Of a DNA stretch of 64,000 nt, positions 8,924-17,167 are shown in pieces. This DNA comes from Vibrio parahaemolyticus. Its GTDB lineage: Bacteria > Pseudomonadota > Gammaproteobacteria > Enterobacterales > Vibrionaceae. The stretch covers positions 1,178,001 to 1,242,000 of the forward strand of contig NZ_UHIL01000001.1 of the NCBI RefSeq assembly GCF_900460535.1, in the 5' to 3' direction. The notes under the pieces are model-generated. The model was not told the origin of the DNA. It worked only from the letters and a program-made list of their open reading frames with translations, and did not search any database. Made by a program: the position numbers and the translations under genes. Positions within the stretch are counted from its first letter, which is position 1; every line of letters starts with the position of its first letter.

Positions 8924-9358
8924 ATGAAAAAAACACTACTACTTGTTACTTCTTTACTTTTTGGCGCTGCGTTAGTGGGTTGCCAAACTTCTCAAACAAC
9001 AGAAATGGAATCTGCTGAGGCGTCAATGAAGACAATTACAGGTACAGTGGCTTACCGTGAACGTATTGCTCTACCACCAAATGCTGTGGTTACGGTAACA
9101 CTAGAAGATGTGTCTTTGGCTGATGCGCCATCTAAACTTCTAGCAAAACAAACGTTCGAAACAGAAGGTAAGCAAGTTCCTCTTTCGTTTGAGCTGAGTT
9201 ACGACAGCAACGAAATTAAACCGAATCACACTTACAGCGTGCGCGCGCGTATTGAAGTGGATGGTAAATTGCGTTTCATCAGTGATACGCATAACGGTGT
9301 GATCACAGATGAAGCACAAACTCACCAGTTGGATATTCGTCTAGTTGGTACGCGTTAA
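8924..9358 (+). CDS. ybaY: YbaY-like lipoprotein with YscW-type domain
   Basis: The protein has 144 residues from MKKTLLLVTSLLFGAALVGCQ, a lipoprotein signal with lipobox LVGC. GAGGA lies six bases before this ATG, which decides the start; the frame is open to 8813. The mature part starts with a Ser/Glu-rich linker, then a beta-rich domain (ITGTVAYRERIALPPNAVVTVTLEDVSLADAP) typical of the YbaY/YscW pilotin-like family. The position between tesB and the alkyltransferase-like gene is conserved with E. coli. Predicted to be anchored in the outer membrane, since no Asp follows the Cys. Its role is unknown. Confidence 0.85.
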   Translation: MKKTLLLVTSLLFGAALVGCQTSQTTEMESAEASMKTITGTVAYRERIALPPNAVVTVTLEDVSLADAPSKLLAKQTFETEGKQVPLSFELSYDSNEIKPNHTYSVRARIEVDGKLRFISDTHNGVITDEAQTHQLDIRLVGTR

Positions 9359-9378
9359 TACCAAACATAGCGAACAAA

Positions 9379-9402
9379 AATGGCAGCCTAAGGCTGCCAT
9401 TT
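9379..9402. terminator. Bidirectional terminator overlapping the end of atl
   Basis: AATGGCAGCC pairs with GGCTGCCATT over a short loop, with A and T runs on the sides. The hairpin covers the last codons and stop of the minus-strand atl gene. Confidence 0.85.
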
Positions 9403-9690
9403 GTATTTTCTGAGGGCGATTTTCCCTATCTCAGACACTTCGATCCCTTCAGCTTCTAATTTCTGCTTTTGCCTGTCTAAGTCTCTGCCTTTCAGCGATA
9501 TCTTTCCTTGGCTATTGATGACTCGAAACCAAGGCAATTTGCTACCTTCTGGCAAATTCCCAAGAGCTTTTCCTACGTGTCTGGCGTATCCCGGATAGCC
9601 TGCCATTTTGGCAATTTCGCCGTAGGTCGATACTTTTCCTTTTGGAATTTGGTGAATTACAGCAAAGATTTGCACTAAAAATTGGTCCAT
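9388..9690 (-). CDS. atl: Alkyltransferase-like protein (ATL)
   Basis: The protein has 100 residues and matches the DNA-binding domain of O6-alkylguanine-DNA methyltransferases, with YGEIAKMAGYPGYARHVGKAL and PWFRVINSQG. In true methyltransferases the active site is PCHRV. Here the Cys is replaced by Trp (PWFRV), the hallmark of ATL proteins such as E. coli YbaZ. These bind and flip O6-alkylguanine without repairing it and hand the lesion to nucleotide excision repair. mfd, which works in the same repair route, lies 25 kb away in this window. Single gene, convergent with ybaY. Confidence 0.93.
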   Translation of the reverse strand: MDQFLVQIFAVIHQIPKGKVSTYGEIAKMAGYPGYARHVGKALGNLPEGSKLPWFRVINSQGKISLKGRDLDRQKQKLEAEGIEVSEIGKIALRKYKWQP

Positions 9691-9970
9691 ACTGAAACTG
9701 TCCGTTGTGGCTTGCTAAGGAATGGTAATACACACGACTTGTATTTCGCTAACAGTTCTTGTGCATGGTTAACATTTGTTGCTAGTGAGTTAGATGCCTT
9801 TTTAAATGCCTTTTTAAAGCCCTTTTAACTAAAGACAAATTGGAGCATCAAGCGCACGAAATACAAATTAACGATAAGCTAAGCTTGAATCTAGACCCAC
9901 TCAACGACTTTAGATACCCAGTTTTATTTGCCGTTGAGTTACCAAGTTGGTGGGGAAGCCAGGAGGCGCT

Positions 9971-10714
9971 ATGATTTTTTCAACACTTCAATTTTTCATC
10001 ACAACTTTTCTTGCCGTTGTGTGTGCCCGAGCGATGAGTTTGAGTGAGGGCGAAATCCCAGTACTCGCACTCATGATCCCGGCATTATGGCTGTTGCCTC
10101 AAGGTGGCCTTGCTGGCTTAGTGTTGCTCGGCGCTATGATGGTGTTTGGTGCGACGCTTTCGATGCAGCCCATTGCGTTGTCTGTTGGCGTGCTGATTCT
10201 ATTCCCGTTACTTATGGTGGTGTTCTCACATCGCAGCTCTCTTGGCGTTCTCCTTACCACCGGTTTGATTGTGATTACCTTACAAGTAGGGCTGATGGTC
10301 ACGCAACAAGGCGGTAAGCTTGATGGTTCAGCTTGGGTGACCGTGGTTCAAACGTTGTCTGTTGTGGTCATGTGGTGGGCAGCAACGCATTGGAAACGCT
10401 CAGAAAAACACAGTTGGTGGCCTTTGCTTTTACTATTGCCTCTCTGGATTGCCGATCTTCATTACGCGGTGCTGGTGGCGTTGAGCATTACTGGGATGTT
10501 GGCTTCGATGGAAACACTCGCCAAATTAAAAGACTCGATTCGCTGGAGTAAGTTGCTTTGTTGGACACTACCAACCGTCGGTTTTGCAGCGTTGGTGGTG
10601 AGCCCTAATACGGATGTACCAAATCCTGTATTTGTGGTCTGGATCTGTTTGTTGGGTACTGCTTGGATGACGGACTACATCTTGCGTAGTAGTGACGAGC
10701 AGGCGGAGTTATAA
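9971..10714 (+). CDS. Hypothetical multi-pass membrane protein
   Basis: The protein has 247 residues from the ATG at 9971, with the excellent RBS AGGAGG five bases upstream; the frame opens earlier at 9947. It is almost entirely hydrophobic, with about eight to nine membrane segments separated by short loops and a charged C-terminal tail (RSSDEQAEL). There is a Trp-rich stretch (VVMWWAATHWKR...HSWWPLLL). I do not recognise a family. No partner gene adjoins: atl is divergent upstream and a diguanylate cyclase follows after 160 bases. It could be a small permease or an envelope sensor. Confidence 0.8.
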   Translation: MIFSTLQFFITTFLAVVCARAMSLSEGEIPVLALMIPALWLLPQGGLAGLVLLGAMMVFGATLSMQPIALSVGVLILFPLLMVVFSHRSSLGVLLTTGLIVITLQVGLMVTQQGGKLDGSAWVTVVQTLSVVVMWWAATHWKRSEKHSWWPLLLLLPLWIADLHYAVLVALSITGMLASMETLAKLKDSIRWSKLLCWTLPTVGFAALVVSPNTDVPNPVFVVWICLLGTAWMTDYILRSSDEQAEL

Positions 10715-10874
10715 AATAGTTGTAGGCGTTCAGAGGAAAAAGTGACCCGTGCGGCAGACTGTTGAATTGATTGTGAAACAATAAGTGAATTAGTATATGT
10801 TCATCATTTCATAATTATTCTACTTTCCATAATAATAACCACACTGTAAGTGGTTAATTTTAGATAAGTTTGTC

Positions 10875-12878
10875 ATGATCACACTTGCTCGAACGCTGCT
10901 GCTTTTCGCTTGTCTGTTGCCAAGCCTTCATGTAAAGGCCGAACCTTCATTACAGCCTCACTATAAAATCGCGACGGAAGCGGATGATGTTGTCACTCGC
11001 GTTTTATTTGATGCGGTATCCACTGAATTTGGTGTGAGTGTTGAGTACATCAACTACGCGAGTTTTGATGCCATTTTAGATGCAGTCGCGAATGAAGACG
11101 CGGACTTTGCTGCCAACATTACCTATACCGATACTCGCGCCGAGCGTTTCAGCTATTCCCGACCAACAAACATTGAATACACATACCTATATGGGCTGAG
11201 CGACTCGACATTAGATGATATTTCGCGTGTTGGTGTGCCTCAAAACACCATCTACTCAGAACTGATCAAACAGTATCATCCAGAGTTAAAACAAGTTCCT
11301 TATAAAGGTCATAACGAAGCAGTACGTTTGTTACAAACTGGTTTAGTGGATGGCGTGGTTGATGCGATTAACCAACTCAAACCAATGTTGTTGGAAGGGT
11401 TTGATGCCAAAATGCTCAACGATCAGATCTCCATCAAACCTGTTTCTATCATTAGTAAAAAAGGTCACCACTTAGAAGAGTTGGATACCTTTGCCTCGTT
11501 TATTCATGGTGAAGCGGTACAAAAGCAACTTCGTGAGCAAATCGCGTTGTATCAATTTGAGTTGAGACGTTCAGCCCTGCGAGATGCGATCAAGTTACTG
11601 CCTGTCGATTTAAAAGAGCCAATTCGAATCAAAATGGAATCCATCTTTCCTTATGTGGTGTACAACCCTGATGGCACCGTACAAGGGATGACAGCCGATA
11701 TCGTTCTACAAAGCTGTGAAATTCTGGATTTAAACTGTGTGATCATCAGTGAGCCTAACGAAAGTTGGGAGTCGATGTATCGCCAGTTTATGAAAGGTGA
11801 ATTTGATATTTTGGCACCATTAACGGTGAGCAGAGAACGGCATGAATTCAGCTATTTCCCAAGACCGCACTATTCACCAGCTTCAGTGATGGTCAAGCGA
11901 TTGGGCTACAAGCCAAACACCTATTCCCATGTGTCACAATTGATCTCTGAAAGAATCGGTGTAGTCAAAGACGATTTCTTCGATCAAATGATGACTCAGC
12001 TTTTACCGTTGAAAGAGCTTGAGCGTTTTAACACGCAGCACGATCTTATTGAAGCATTGCTTAAAGGGGAGGTGGATTACATCCCGATGGATACGGCAAT
12101 GCTCAACCATTTCCTTCGTTTGAGCGAGCTTGTGCCCATCGAGCAAGATACCGCGATAGGGGAGTTTTACAGTTCGCAGTTGTCTATCGGTCTCGTCGCG
12201 AATGAACGCGGTGCAATGTTAGCGCCATATTTTAGCCGCGCGATTGCGATGTTGGGCGTTGACAAAATTGTGGCTCAATACGATTTGCGTCCAGATTGGC
12301 GCACGGCGTTAGAGTATGAGGTGCGATTGGCAACACAAACCCAAGCGGTATTTCTATTCGTACTTGTATTAGCAATTTGTGTTTCTCTCTATCTGTATCG
12401 TCAATCCAACACCGATAATTTAACTGGGTTGAGGAATCGTCGCTCTTTGCAAGTTAAGTATCGCCAAGGGGTGAATAAGGATTTGGCGATTCTTTATTTA
12501 GATATTAATCACTTCAAACAAATCAACGATACCTACGGTCATTTAGCGGGTGATGAAGTGCTGCAATTGCTTTCGCTGAAGATACATCGAGTGTGGTCTG
12601 GGCGAAGCTATCGTATTGGAGGTGACGAATTTATTTTGCTCGGATACCCAACACAAATAGAGCTTTCGCGAGCCGTTCAGGAACTGAGTCGATTGGATGT
12701 TACTGATAAATTGTGCGCGGAGCTGAAAACCGTCACGATTTCAGTTGGTGTTTCTGAGAAACGAAAGCAGCACATGAGTTTGGAACAAGCGCTGCATTTA
12801 GCGGATGAAGACATGTACGTCAGCAAACATTCTTCTCGTCATTATTCTGGTTCTAGCAACTATCTTGTTCAGTCTTAA
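10875..12878 (+). CDS. Diguanylate cyclase with two periplasmic solute-binding domains
   Basis: The protein has 667 residues. A signal peptide (1-22) is followed by two tandem extracytoplasmic domains of the SBP_bac_3 type, at about 25-235 and 245-480; the second has VSRERHEFSYFPRPHY. One membrane helix lies at about 490-511. The C-terminal GGDEF domain starts at DNLTGLRNRRSL and has an intact GGDEF at residues 582-586, so it should make cyclic di-GMP from GTP. The product-inhibition site (RxxD nine residues before GGDEF) is replaced by VWSG, so feedback inhibition is probably lost. The sensor part suggests detection of amino acids or similar small molecules in the periplasm, as inference. 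Monocistronic. Confidence 0.9.
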   Translation: MITLARTLLLFACLLPSLHVKAEPSLQPHYKIATEADDVVTRVLFDAVSTEFGVSVEYINYASFDAILDAVANEDADFAANITYTDTRAERFSYSRPTNIEYTYLYGLSDSTLDDISRVGVPQNTIYSELIKQYHPELKQVPYKGHNEAVRLLQTGLVDGVVDAINQLKPMLLEGFDAKMLNDQISIKPVSIISKKGHHLEELDTFASFIHGEAVQKQLREQIALYQFELRRSALRDAIKLLPVDLKEPIRIKMESIFPYVVYNPDGTVQGMTADIVLQSCEILDLNCVIISEPNESWESMYRQFMKGEFDILAPLTVSRERHEFSYFPRPHYSPASVMVKRLGYKPNTYSHVSQLISERIGVVKDDFFDQMMTQLLPLKELERFNTQHDLIEALLKGEVDYIPMDTAMLNHFLRLSELVPIEQDTAIGEFYSSQLSIGLVANERGAMLAPYFSRAIAMLGVDKIVAQYDLRPDWRTALEYEVRLATQTQAVFLFVLVLAICVSLYLYRQSNTDNLTGLRNRRSLQVKYRQGVNKDLAILYLDINHFKQINDTYGHLAGDEVLQLLSLKIHRVWSGRSYRIGGDEFILLGYPTQIELSRAVQELSRLDVTDKLCAELKTVTISVGVSEKRKQHMSLEQALHLADEDMYVSKHSSRHYSGSSNYLVQS

Positions 12879-13011
12879 ATGGATGAATTGATCGAGTTTT
12901 GTCCAAACGAATGAAGAATAGTGGATTTAGCGGTTTTTGCCCTTGCATTATGAAGGCCGATACTGAATAATCCCCAACATCATTTGAGGCAAGCCCTCAA
13001 AAAAGAATTAT

Positions 13012-13117
13012 GGGGCTCTGGTCCTCTCGCAACAATAGCTCGTGAACTCGGTCAGGTCCGGAAGGAAGCAGCCGCAGCGTGTGACTTGTGTGCCGGGATG
13101 TGGCTGGGGTCCCACCC
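13012..13117 (+). ncRNA. ffs: 4.5S RNA of the signal recognition particle
   Basis: The block around 13050-13073 (GGTCAGGTCC, GGAAGGAAGCAGCC) and the later GTGTGCCGGGATGT are the conserved domain IV of bacterial SRP RNA, which binds Ffh. The ends GGGGCTCTGG and its partner CTGGGGTCCC close the long hairpin. Ends are estimated from pairing. A terminator follows within a few bases. Confidence 0.96.
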
Positions 13118-13120
13118 TTT

Positions 13121-13150
13121 AAAAGCCCCGCTTATATAGCGGGGCTTTTT
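13121..13150 (+). terminator. Terminator of 4.5S RNA
   Basis: AAAAGCCCCGC pairs with GCGGGGCTTTT over a TTATATA loop, followed by T residues. Confidence 0.92.
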
Positions 13151-13244
13151 CGTTTTTAACATCTCTTTTTGCCTTGAGCACTTTACTTTATAATCACGCT
13201 TGTTTTAATTCGCCAAGTATTCACTTTCCACCTGAGATATTGTC

Positions 13245-13979
13245 ATGATTTCAAAAAACCAACTAAAACTGCTTCGTGCTTTGGGCCAAAAGAAACAGCG
13301 TAAAGCGCATGGTTTGTTTCTTGTTCAAGGTGAAAAGAACGTATTAGAGTTGGCGAGCAGCTCATTGGTTGTGAAGCAAATTTTTGCTACGGCAGACTTT
13401 TTGGAAAGTCACCGCCAAGAGCTAAGTGGTTTTGAGTGCGTTGAAGCGTCGCTTGATGATCTAACCAAAGCAAGTACGCTTGTGAGCAACAACGCCGCCA
13501 TTGCTGTGGTAGAGATTCCAAACGTAAAAGAACCACAGGCAAAGGGCTTGATGATTGCTCTGGATGGTGTTTCAGACCCTGGTAACCTAGGTACGATTAT
13601 CCGTGTAGCTGACTGGTATGGCATTAAGCACATTATTGCGAGCACTGACTGTGCAGACCCGTATAACCCAAAAACCATCAGCGCGACAATGGGCAGTTTT
13701 GGGCGTGTGCAAGTGAGTTTGGTTGATTTGCCAAGCTACTTAGCTGAAGCAAACTTGCCAGTGTATGGTGCTTTCCTTGAAGGTGAGAGCGTGCATAAAA
13801 CTGATTTTTCAGCAGAAGGTATTTTGTTGATGGGCAGCGAGTCACACGGTGTGCGAGAAGAAGCGTCCAAGTTCGTGACAGATAAGATCACGATTCCTGC
13901 TTTCGGTGGCGCAGAATCTTTAAACGTAGCAATGGCGACGGGCATCATTTTAGACAACATGCGTCGTCAGCACAGCTAA
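13245..13979 (+). CDS. SpoU/TrmH family RNA methyltransferase
   Basis: The protein has 244 residues. It transfers a methyl group from SAM to RNA, probably a ribose 2'-OH. The three SpoU motifs are present: SDPGNLGTIIRVADW, ILLMGSESHGV and IPAFGGAESLNVAMATGI. Together they form the trefoil-knot SAM site. The N-terminal 100 residues (LKLLRALGQKKQRKAHGLFLVQGEKNV) match the substrate-binding domain of RlmB-like enzymes. The specific target, rRNA or tRNA, cannot be read from sequence. It lies 130 bases after 4.5S RNA with a separate promoter region. Cytoplasmic. Confidence 0.9.
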   Translation: MISKNQLKLLRALGQKKQRKAHGLFLVQGEKNVLELASSSLVVKQIFATADFLESHRQELSGFECVEASLDDLTKASTLVSNNAAIAVVEIPNVKEPQAKGLMIALDGVSDPGNLGTIIRVADWYGIKHIIASTDCADPYNPKTISATMGSFGRVQVSLVDLPSYLAEANLPVYGAFLEGESVHKTDFSAEGILLMGSESHGVREEASKFVTDKITIPAFGGAESLNVAMATGIILDNMRRQHS

Positions 13980-14006
13980 TCGTATCAACGAATTTTAGAT
14001 ACAAAA

Positions 14007-14059
14007 AAAAAAGCGTAACGGCCCAGGCGATGTCAAGCTGAGGTTCATTACGCTTTTTT
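14007..14059. terminator. Long-loop terminator shared by the methyltransferase gene and fdxA
   Basis: AAAAAAGCGTAA at 14007-14018 pairs with TTACGCTTTTTT at 14048-14059 around a 29-base loop, with A and T tracts on both sides. Confidence 0.75.
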
Positions 14060-14073
14060 CGTTTTGAATGCGG

Positions 14074-14397
14074 TTATTTTTCTAACATATCCAACTTGTT
14101 TGGCACGCCATTCCATTTTTCCGCTTCATCCATCGCTGGTTTCACTTCAGTTTGTACCGGCCAGATTTCTGCGAGTTCGGCGTTGAGCTCTTTGTAGATG
14201 GTTTGATCTTCAGGCAGCTCGTCTTCTTGGAAGATTGCCGCTGCGGCACACTCGTCAACACACAAGCCACAGTCGATACATTCTATTGGGTTGATTACCA
14301 TGAAGTTTGGACCTTCGTGGAAGGCGTCAGCCGGGCACACCGCGACACAGTCGGTGTATTTACATTGGATACAGTTATCGGTTACGACAAACGCCAT
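14074..14397 (-). CDS. fdxA: 7Fe ferredoxin (3Fe-4S plus 4Fe-4S)
   Basis: The protein has 107 residues, matching FdxA-type seven-iron ferredoxins. The N-terminal cysteine pattern [14 protein letters not shown] and the second motif [15 protein letters not shown] bind the two clusters. The region [23 protein letters not shown] is very close to Azotobacter ferredoxin I. The long acidic C-terminal tail is also normal for the family. It is a small cytoplasmic electron carrier; the redox partner is not shown by its neighbours. Single gene with a weak RBS (AAGAG). Confidence 0.95.
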   Translation of the reverse strand: MAFVVTDNCIQCKYTDCVAVCPADAFHEGPNFMVINPIECIDCGLCVDECAAAAIFQEDELPEDQTIYKELNAELAEIWPVQTEVKPAMDEAEKWNGVPNKLDMLEK

Positions 14398-14602
14398 GAT
14401 AATCAGCTCTTAAGTTAGTCAAAATCAAAGAAGGGGGATAATACTCATCCCAAGGCAAAATTCAACATTCACCAAGTTAAATCCGTCGTCCAACCTTGAT
14501 TTAGTATGACAGACAATTCAATTTCTCGTAAAATGCGCGCCATTGTGAGCTGGGGGCCGTTAGGTTTTTTGGCTAAGACACCTACTATAACGAGACATCG
14601 AT

Positions 14603-16222
14603 ATGATTCGTATTAATGAAATTAAGCTTCCTCTTGATCATGAGGAAGGCGCGCTATTAGACGCGATCACTAAAAAACTTGGCATTCCTGCTGAGAAAGT
14701 TATCTCTTTTAACGTCTTTAGACGCGGCTACGATGCTCGTAAGAAAACCAATATTCATCTTATTTACACGCTAGACATCATCGTTGAAGGCGATGAAACC
14801 GCGTTGCTAGCGAAGTTCGCAAACGATCCTCACGTTCGCCAAACGCCAGACATGGAATACAAGTTTGTTGCGAAAGCACCTGAGAACCTAACAGAGCGCC
14901 CAATCGTCATCGGTTTTGGTCCATGTGGTCTGTTTGCTGGTTTGGTGTTGGCTCAAATGGGTTTCAACCCAATCATCGTTGAACGTGGTAAAGAAGTTCG
15001 TGAACGTACTAAAGATACTTTCGGTTTCTGGCGTAAACGCACGCTAAACCCAGAATCAAACGTACAGTTTGGTGAGGGCGGTGCGGGTACGTTCTCTGAC
15101 GGTAAGCTGTACAGCCAAGTGAAAGATCCAAACTTCTACGGTCGCAAAGTGATCACTGAATTTGTTGAGGCTGGCGCACCAGAAGAAATTCTATACGTAA
15201 GTAAACCTCACATCGGTACTTTCAAGCTGGTGACGATGATCGAGAAAATGCGTGCGACTATCATCGAGCTAGGTGGTGAAATTCGTTTCAGTACTCGTGT
15301 TGATGATCTTCATATGGAAGACGGTCAAATCACAGGCGTGACATTGTCAAACGGTGAAGAGATCAAATCTCGTCACGTGGTATTGGCCGTTGGTCACAGT
15401 GCGCGTGATACATTTGAAATGTTGCACGAGCGCGGTGTGTACATGGAGGCGAAACCATTCTCGGTTGGCTTCCGTATCGAGCACAAGCAATCGATGATCG
15501 ACGAAGCGCGTTTTGGTCCAAATGCGGGTCACCCAATTCTTGGTGCTGCGGATTATAAACTGGTTCATCATTGTAAAAATGGTCGTACCGTGTACAGCTT
15601 CTGTATGTGTCCAGGCGGCACTGTTGTTGCGGCGACATCTGAAGAAGGTCGCGTAGTGACGAACGGCATGAGCCAATACTCTCGTGCAGAACGTAACGCA
15701 AACAGTGCGATTGTTGTGGGTATCTCTCCTGAGGTGGATTACCCGGGTGATCCTCTAGCGGGTATCCGTTTCCAACGTGAACTTGAATCTAACGCTTACA
15801 AACTAGGCGGCGAAAACTACGATGCGCCAGCACAGAAAATCGGTGACTTCCTGAAAGGTCGCGATCCAAGTCAACTTGGTGATGTTGAGCCATCTTTCAC
15901 GCCGGGCATTAAGCTCACAGACTTATCGAAAGCGCTGCCTCCATTTGCGGTAGAAGCGATTCGTGAAGCCATTCCAGCTTTCGATCGTAAGATCAAAGGT
16001 TTTGCATCTGAAGATGGCCTGTTGACTGGCGTTGAGACTCGTACCTCTTCACCAGTTTGCATTAAGCGCGGTAAAGATTTCCAAAGTGTAAACTTAAAAG
16101 GCTTCTACCCTGCGGGTGAAGGTGCAGGTTACGCTGGTGGTATTCTTTCTGCTGGTATCGATGGTATTAAAGTCGCAGAGGCGGTTGCGCGTGACATCGT
16201 TGCAGCAATGGAAAATGCATAA
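14603..16222 (+). CDS. FAD-dependent dehydrogenase of the COG2509 type
   Basis: The protein has 539 residues. An N-terminal domain of about 95 residues (MIRINEIKLPLDHEEGAL) precedes a dinucleotide-binding fold (PIVIGFGPCGLFAGLVLAQMG, residues about 100-120). Then comes FGEGGAGTFSDGKLYSQVKD, characteristic of this uncharacterised flavoprotein group, and a C-terminal FAD segment ending YPAGEGAGYAGGILSAGIDGIKVAEAV. The Gly-rich motif reads GFGPCG, with a Cys in the turn. It is probably a cytoplasmic oxidoreductase of unknown substrate. Monocistronic, with a strong terminator. Confidence 0.9.
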   Translation: MIRINEIKLPLDHEEGALLDAITKKLGIPAEKVISFNVFRRGYDARKKTNIHLIYTLDIIVEGDETALLAKFANDPHVRQTPDMEYKFVAKAPENLTERPIVIGFGPCGLFAGLVLAQMGFNPIIVERGKEVRERTKDTFGFWRKRTLNPESNVQFGEGGAGTFSDGKLYSQVKDPNFYGRKVITEFVEAGAPEEILYVSKPHIGTFKLVTMIEKMRATIIELGGEIRFSTRVDDLHMEDGQITGVTLSNGEEIKSRHVVLAVGHSARDTFEMLHERGVYMEAKPFSVGFRIEHKQSMIDEARFGPNAGHPILGAADYKLVHHCKNGRTVYSFCMCPGGTVVAATSEEGRVVTNGMSQYSRAERNANSAIVVGISPEVDYPGDPLAGIRFQRELESNAYKLGGENYDAPAQKIGDFLKGRDPSQLGDVEPSFTPGIKLTDLSKALPPFAVEAIREAIPAFDRKIKGFASEDGLLTGVETRTSSPVCIKRGKDFQSVNLKGFYPAGEGAGYAGGILSAGIDGIKVAEAVARDIVAAMENA

Positions 16223-16245
16223 TTAAATCACTTTTTGATTTGATG

Positions 16246-16277
16246 AAAGCCAGTCAGTTTTGCTGACTGGCTTTTTT
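16246..16277 (+). terminator. Terminator after the COG2509 gene
   Basis: AAAGCCAGTCAG pairs with CTGACTGGCTTT over TTTTG, followed by T6. Confidence 0.93.
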
Positions 16278-16446
16278 GTATGTGCTGCATAGCTAATTAG
16301 GATTAGTGAGCATTTTCTGCGCGACATTTGAGACGTTTCCTCGTCATGTCTCTGGCTTTTGTTGGTGTTTACTTCTGCAGATAAATTGTTCTTACTGGGA
16401 TAAATATGCAACAAGATTTAGCTTGAGAGCAGTAGATAAATGAATT

Positions 16447-16460
16447 TTGATAGAGATCAA
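16447..16460. promoter_or_regulatory. Perfect FNR box upstream of the CBS-domain gene
   Basis: TTGATAGAGATCAA fits the FNR consensus TTGAT-N4-ATCAA exactly. A possible -10 (GCTAAT at 16485-16490) would place the box centre near -42 of a start around 16496, the usual distance for FNR activation (class II). The gene it would drive starts at 16566. Confidence 0.75.
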
Positions 16461-16565
16461 TAGACTACGCCTATGAACAAAATTGCTAATTTCCATTTAG
16501 TAAAATCAAGAAAGTAGACGACACTTATCTTAAGGCCGCAATAAAATGCCGCTAAGGAGATAAGA

Positions 16566-16985
16566 ATGCATTCATTAAAAGTAAAAGATTACATGACGTT
16601 GCAAGCGGTGACTTTCACTAAAGACATGTCACTCACAGCCGCTTTGAACAAAGTGATGCAGAGCGTGACGCTTGGTGGTCCAGTCATTGATGAAAACGAA
16701 AAAGTAGTGGGGTTCTTATCTGAACAAGATTTGTTAGATAAGTTGGTGAAAGCCAGCTACCACTGCCAAGATACACATACTGTGCAAGAGTGTATGCATG
16801 AAGATGTGTTGTCCGTCTCGCCAGAAATGTCGGTCATTGAATTGGCGGATATGATGAAAGTCGGTAAGCCAAAAATGTACCCAGTAGTTGACGACCGAGG
16901 AAAGCTTGTTGGCATCATCACTCGCCGTGATGTTCTGCGCGCTATTGGGATGACGTTAAACGAATGCTTTAAACATCCAGTTTGA
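16566..16985 (+). CDS. CBS-domain pair protein
   Basis: The protein has 139 residues and consists only of two CBS motifs (about 8-63 and 75-130), with typical cores VIDENEKVVGFLSEQDLLDKL and VVDDRGKLVGIITRRDVLRAI. Stand-alone CBS pairs usually bind adenine nucleotides and report energy state to a partner enzyme. Start by AAGGAG at 16554-16559. A perfect FNR box lies 106 bases upstream, so the gene is probably expressed without oxygen. No partner adjoins. Cytoplasmic; target unknown. Confidence 0.9.
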   Translation: MHSLKVKDYMTLQAVTFTKDMSLTAALNKVMQSVTLGGPVIDENEKVVGFLSEQDLLDKLVKASYHCQDTHTVQECMHEDVLSVSPEMSVIELADMMKVGKPKMYPVVDDRGKLVGIITRRDVLRAIGMTLNECFKHPV

Positions 16986-17093
16986 TGACGACATCGACAT
17001 GACTACTTCGAAAGGCGCTGCGGCGTCTTTCTTTTTTCGGAAGAGGCTGAGGTTGAGCGAAGTGGTTATTTTTCTCTTTTAACAAAATTCGTC

Positions 17094-17125
17094 TTGACCT
17101 TGGAGCTAGCTCCAAGGTTTATCCT
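17094..17125 (+). promoter_or_regulatory. MerR-type metal-responsive promoter of the P-type ATPase
   Basis: -35 TTGACC (17094-17099) and -10 TATCCT (17120-17125) are separated by 20 bases, the over-long spacer of MerR-family promoters. The spacer holds a perfect 22-bp palindrome at 17097-17118 with half-site ACCTTGGAGCT. This fits ZntR/CadR/PbrR-type control by Zn, Cd or Pb. No merR-family gene lies in the window. Confidence 0.85.
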
Positions 17126-17167
17126 TAGTGGTAGATGAACAGTCTCAGCCAATAAGGAAAATAAACT

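Noticed and set aside
9789..9826. Tandem TGCCTTTTTAAA-like repeat
   Set aside because: Only two to three imperfect copies in AT-rich intergenic DNA; too little to call a functional repeat.
12973..13010. Terminator-like hairpin before 4.5S RNA
   Set aside because: TTTGAGG pairs with CCTCAAA but there is no T run; it may simply overlap the ffs promoter.
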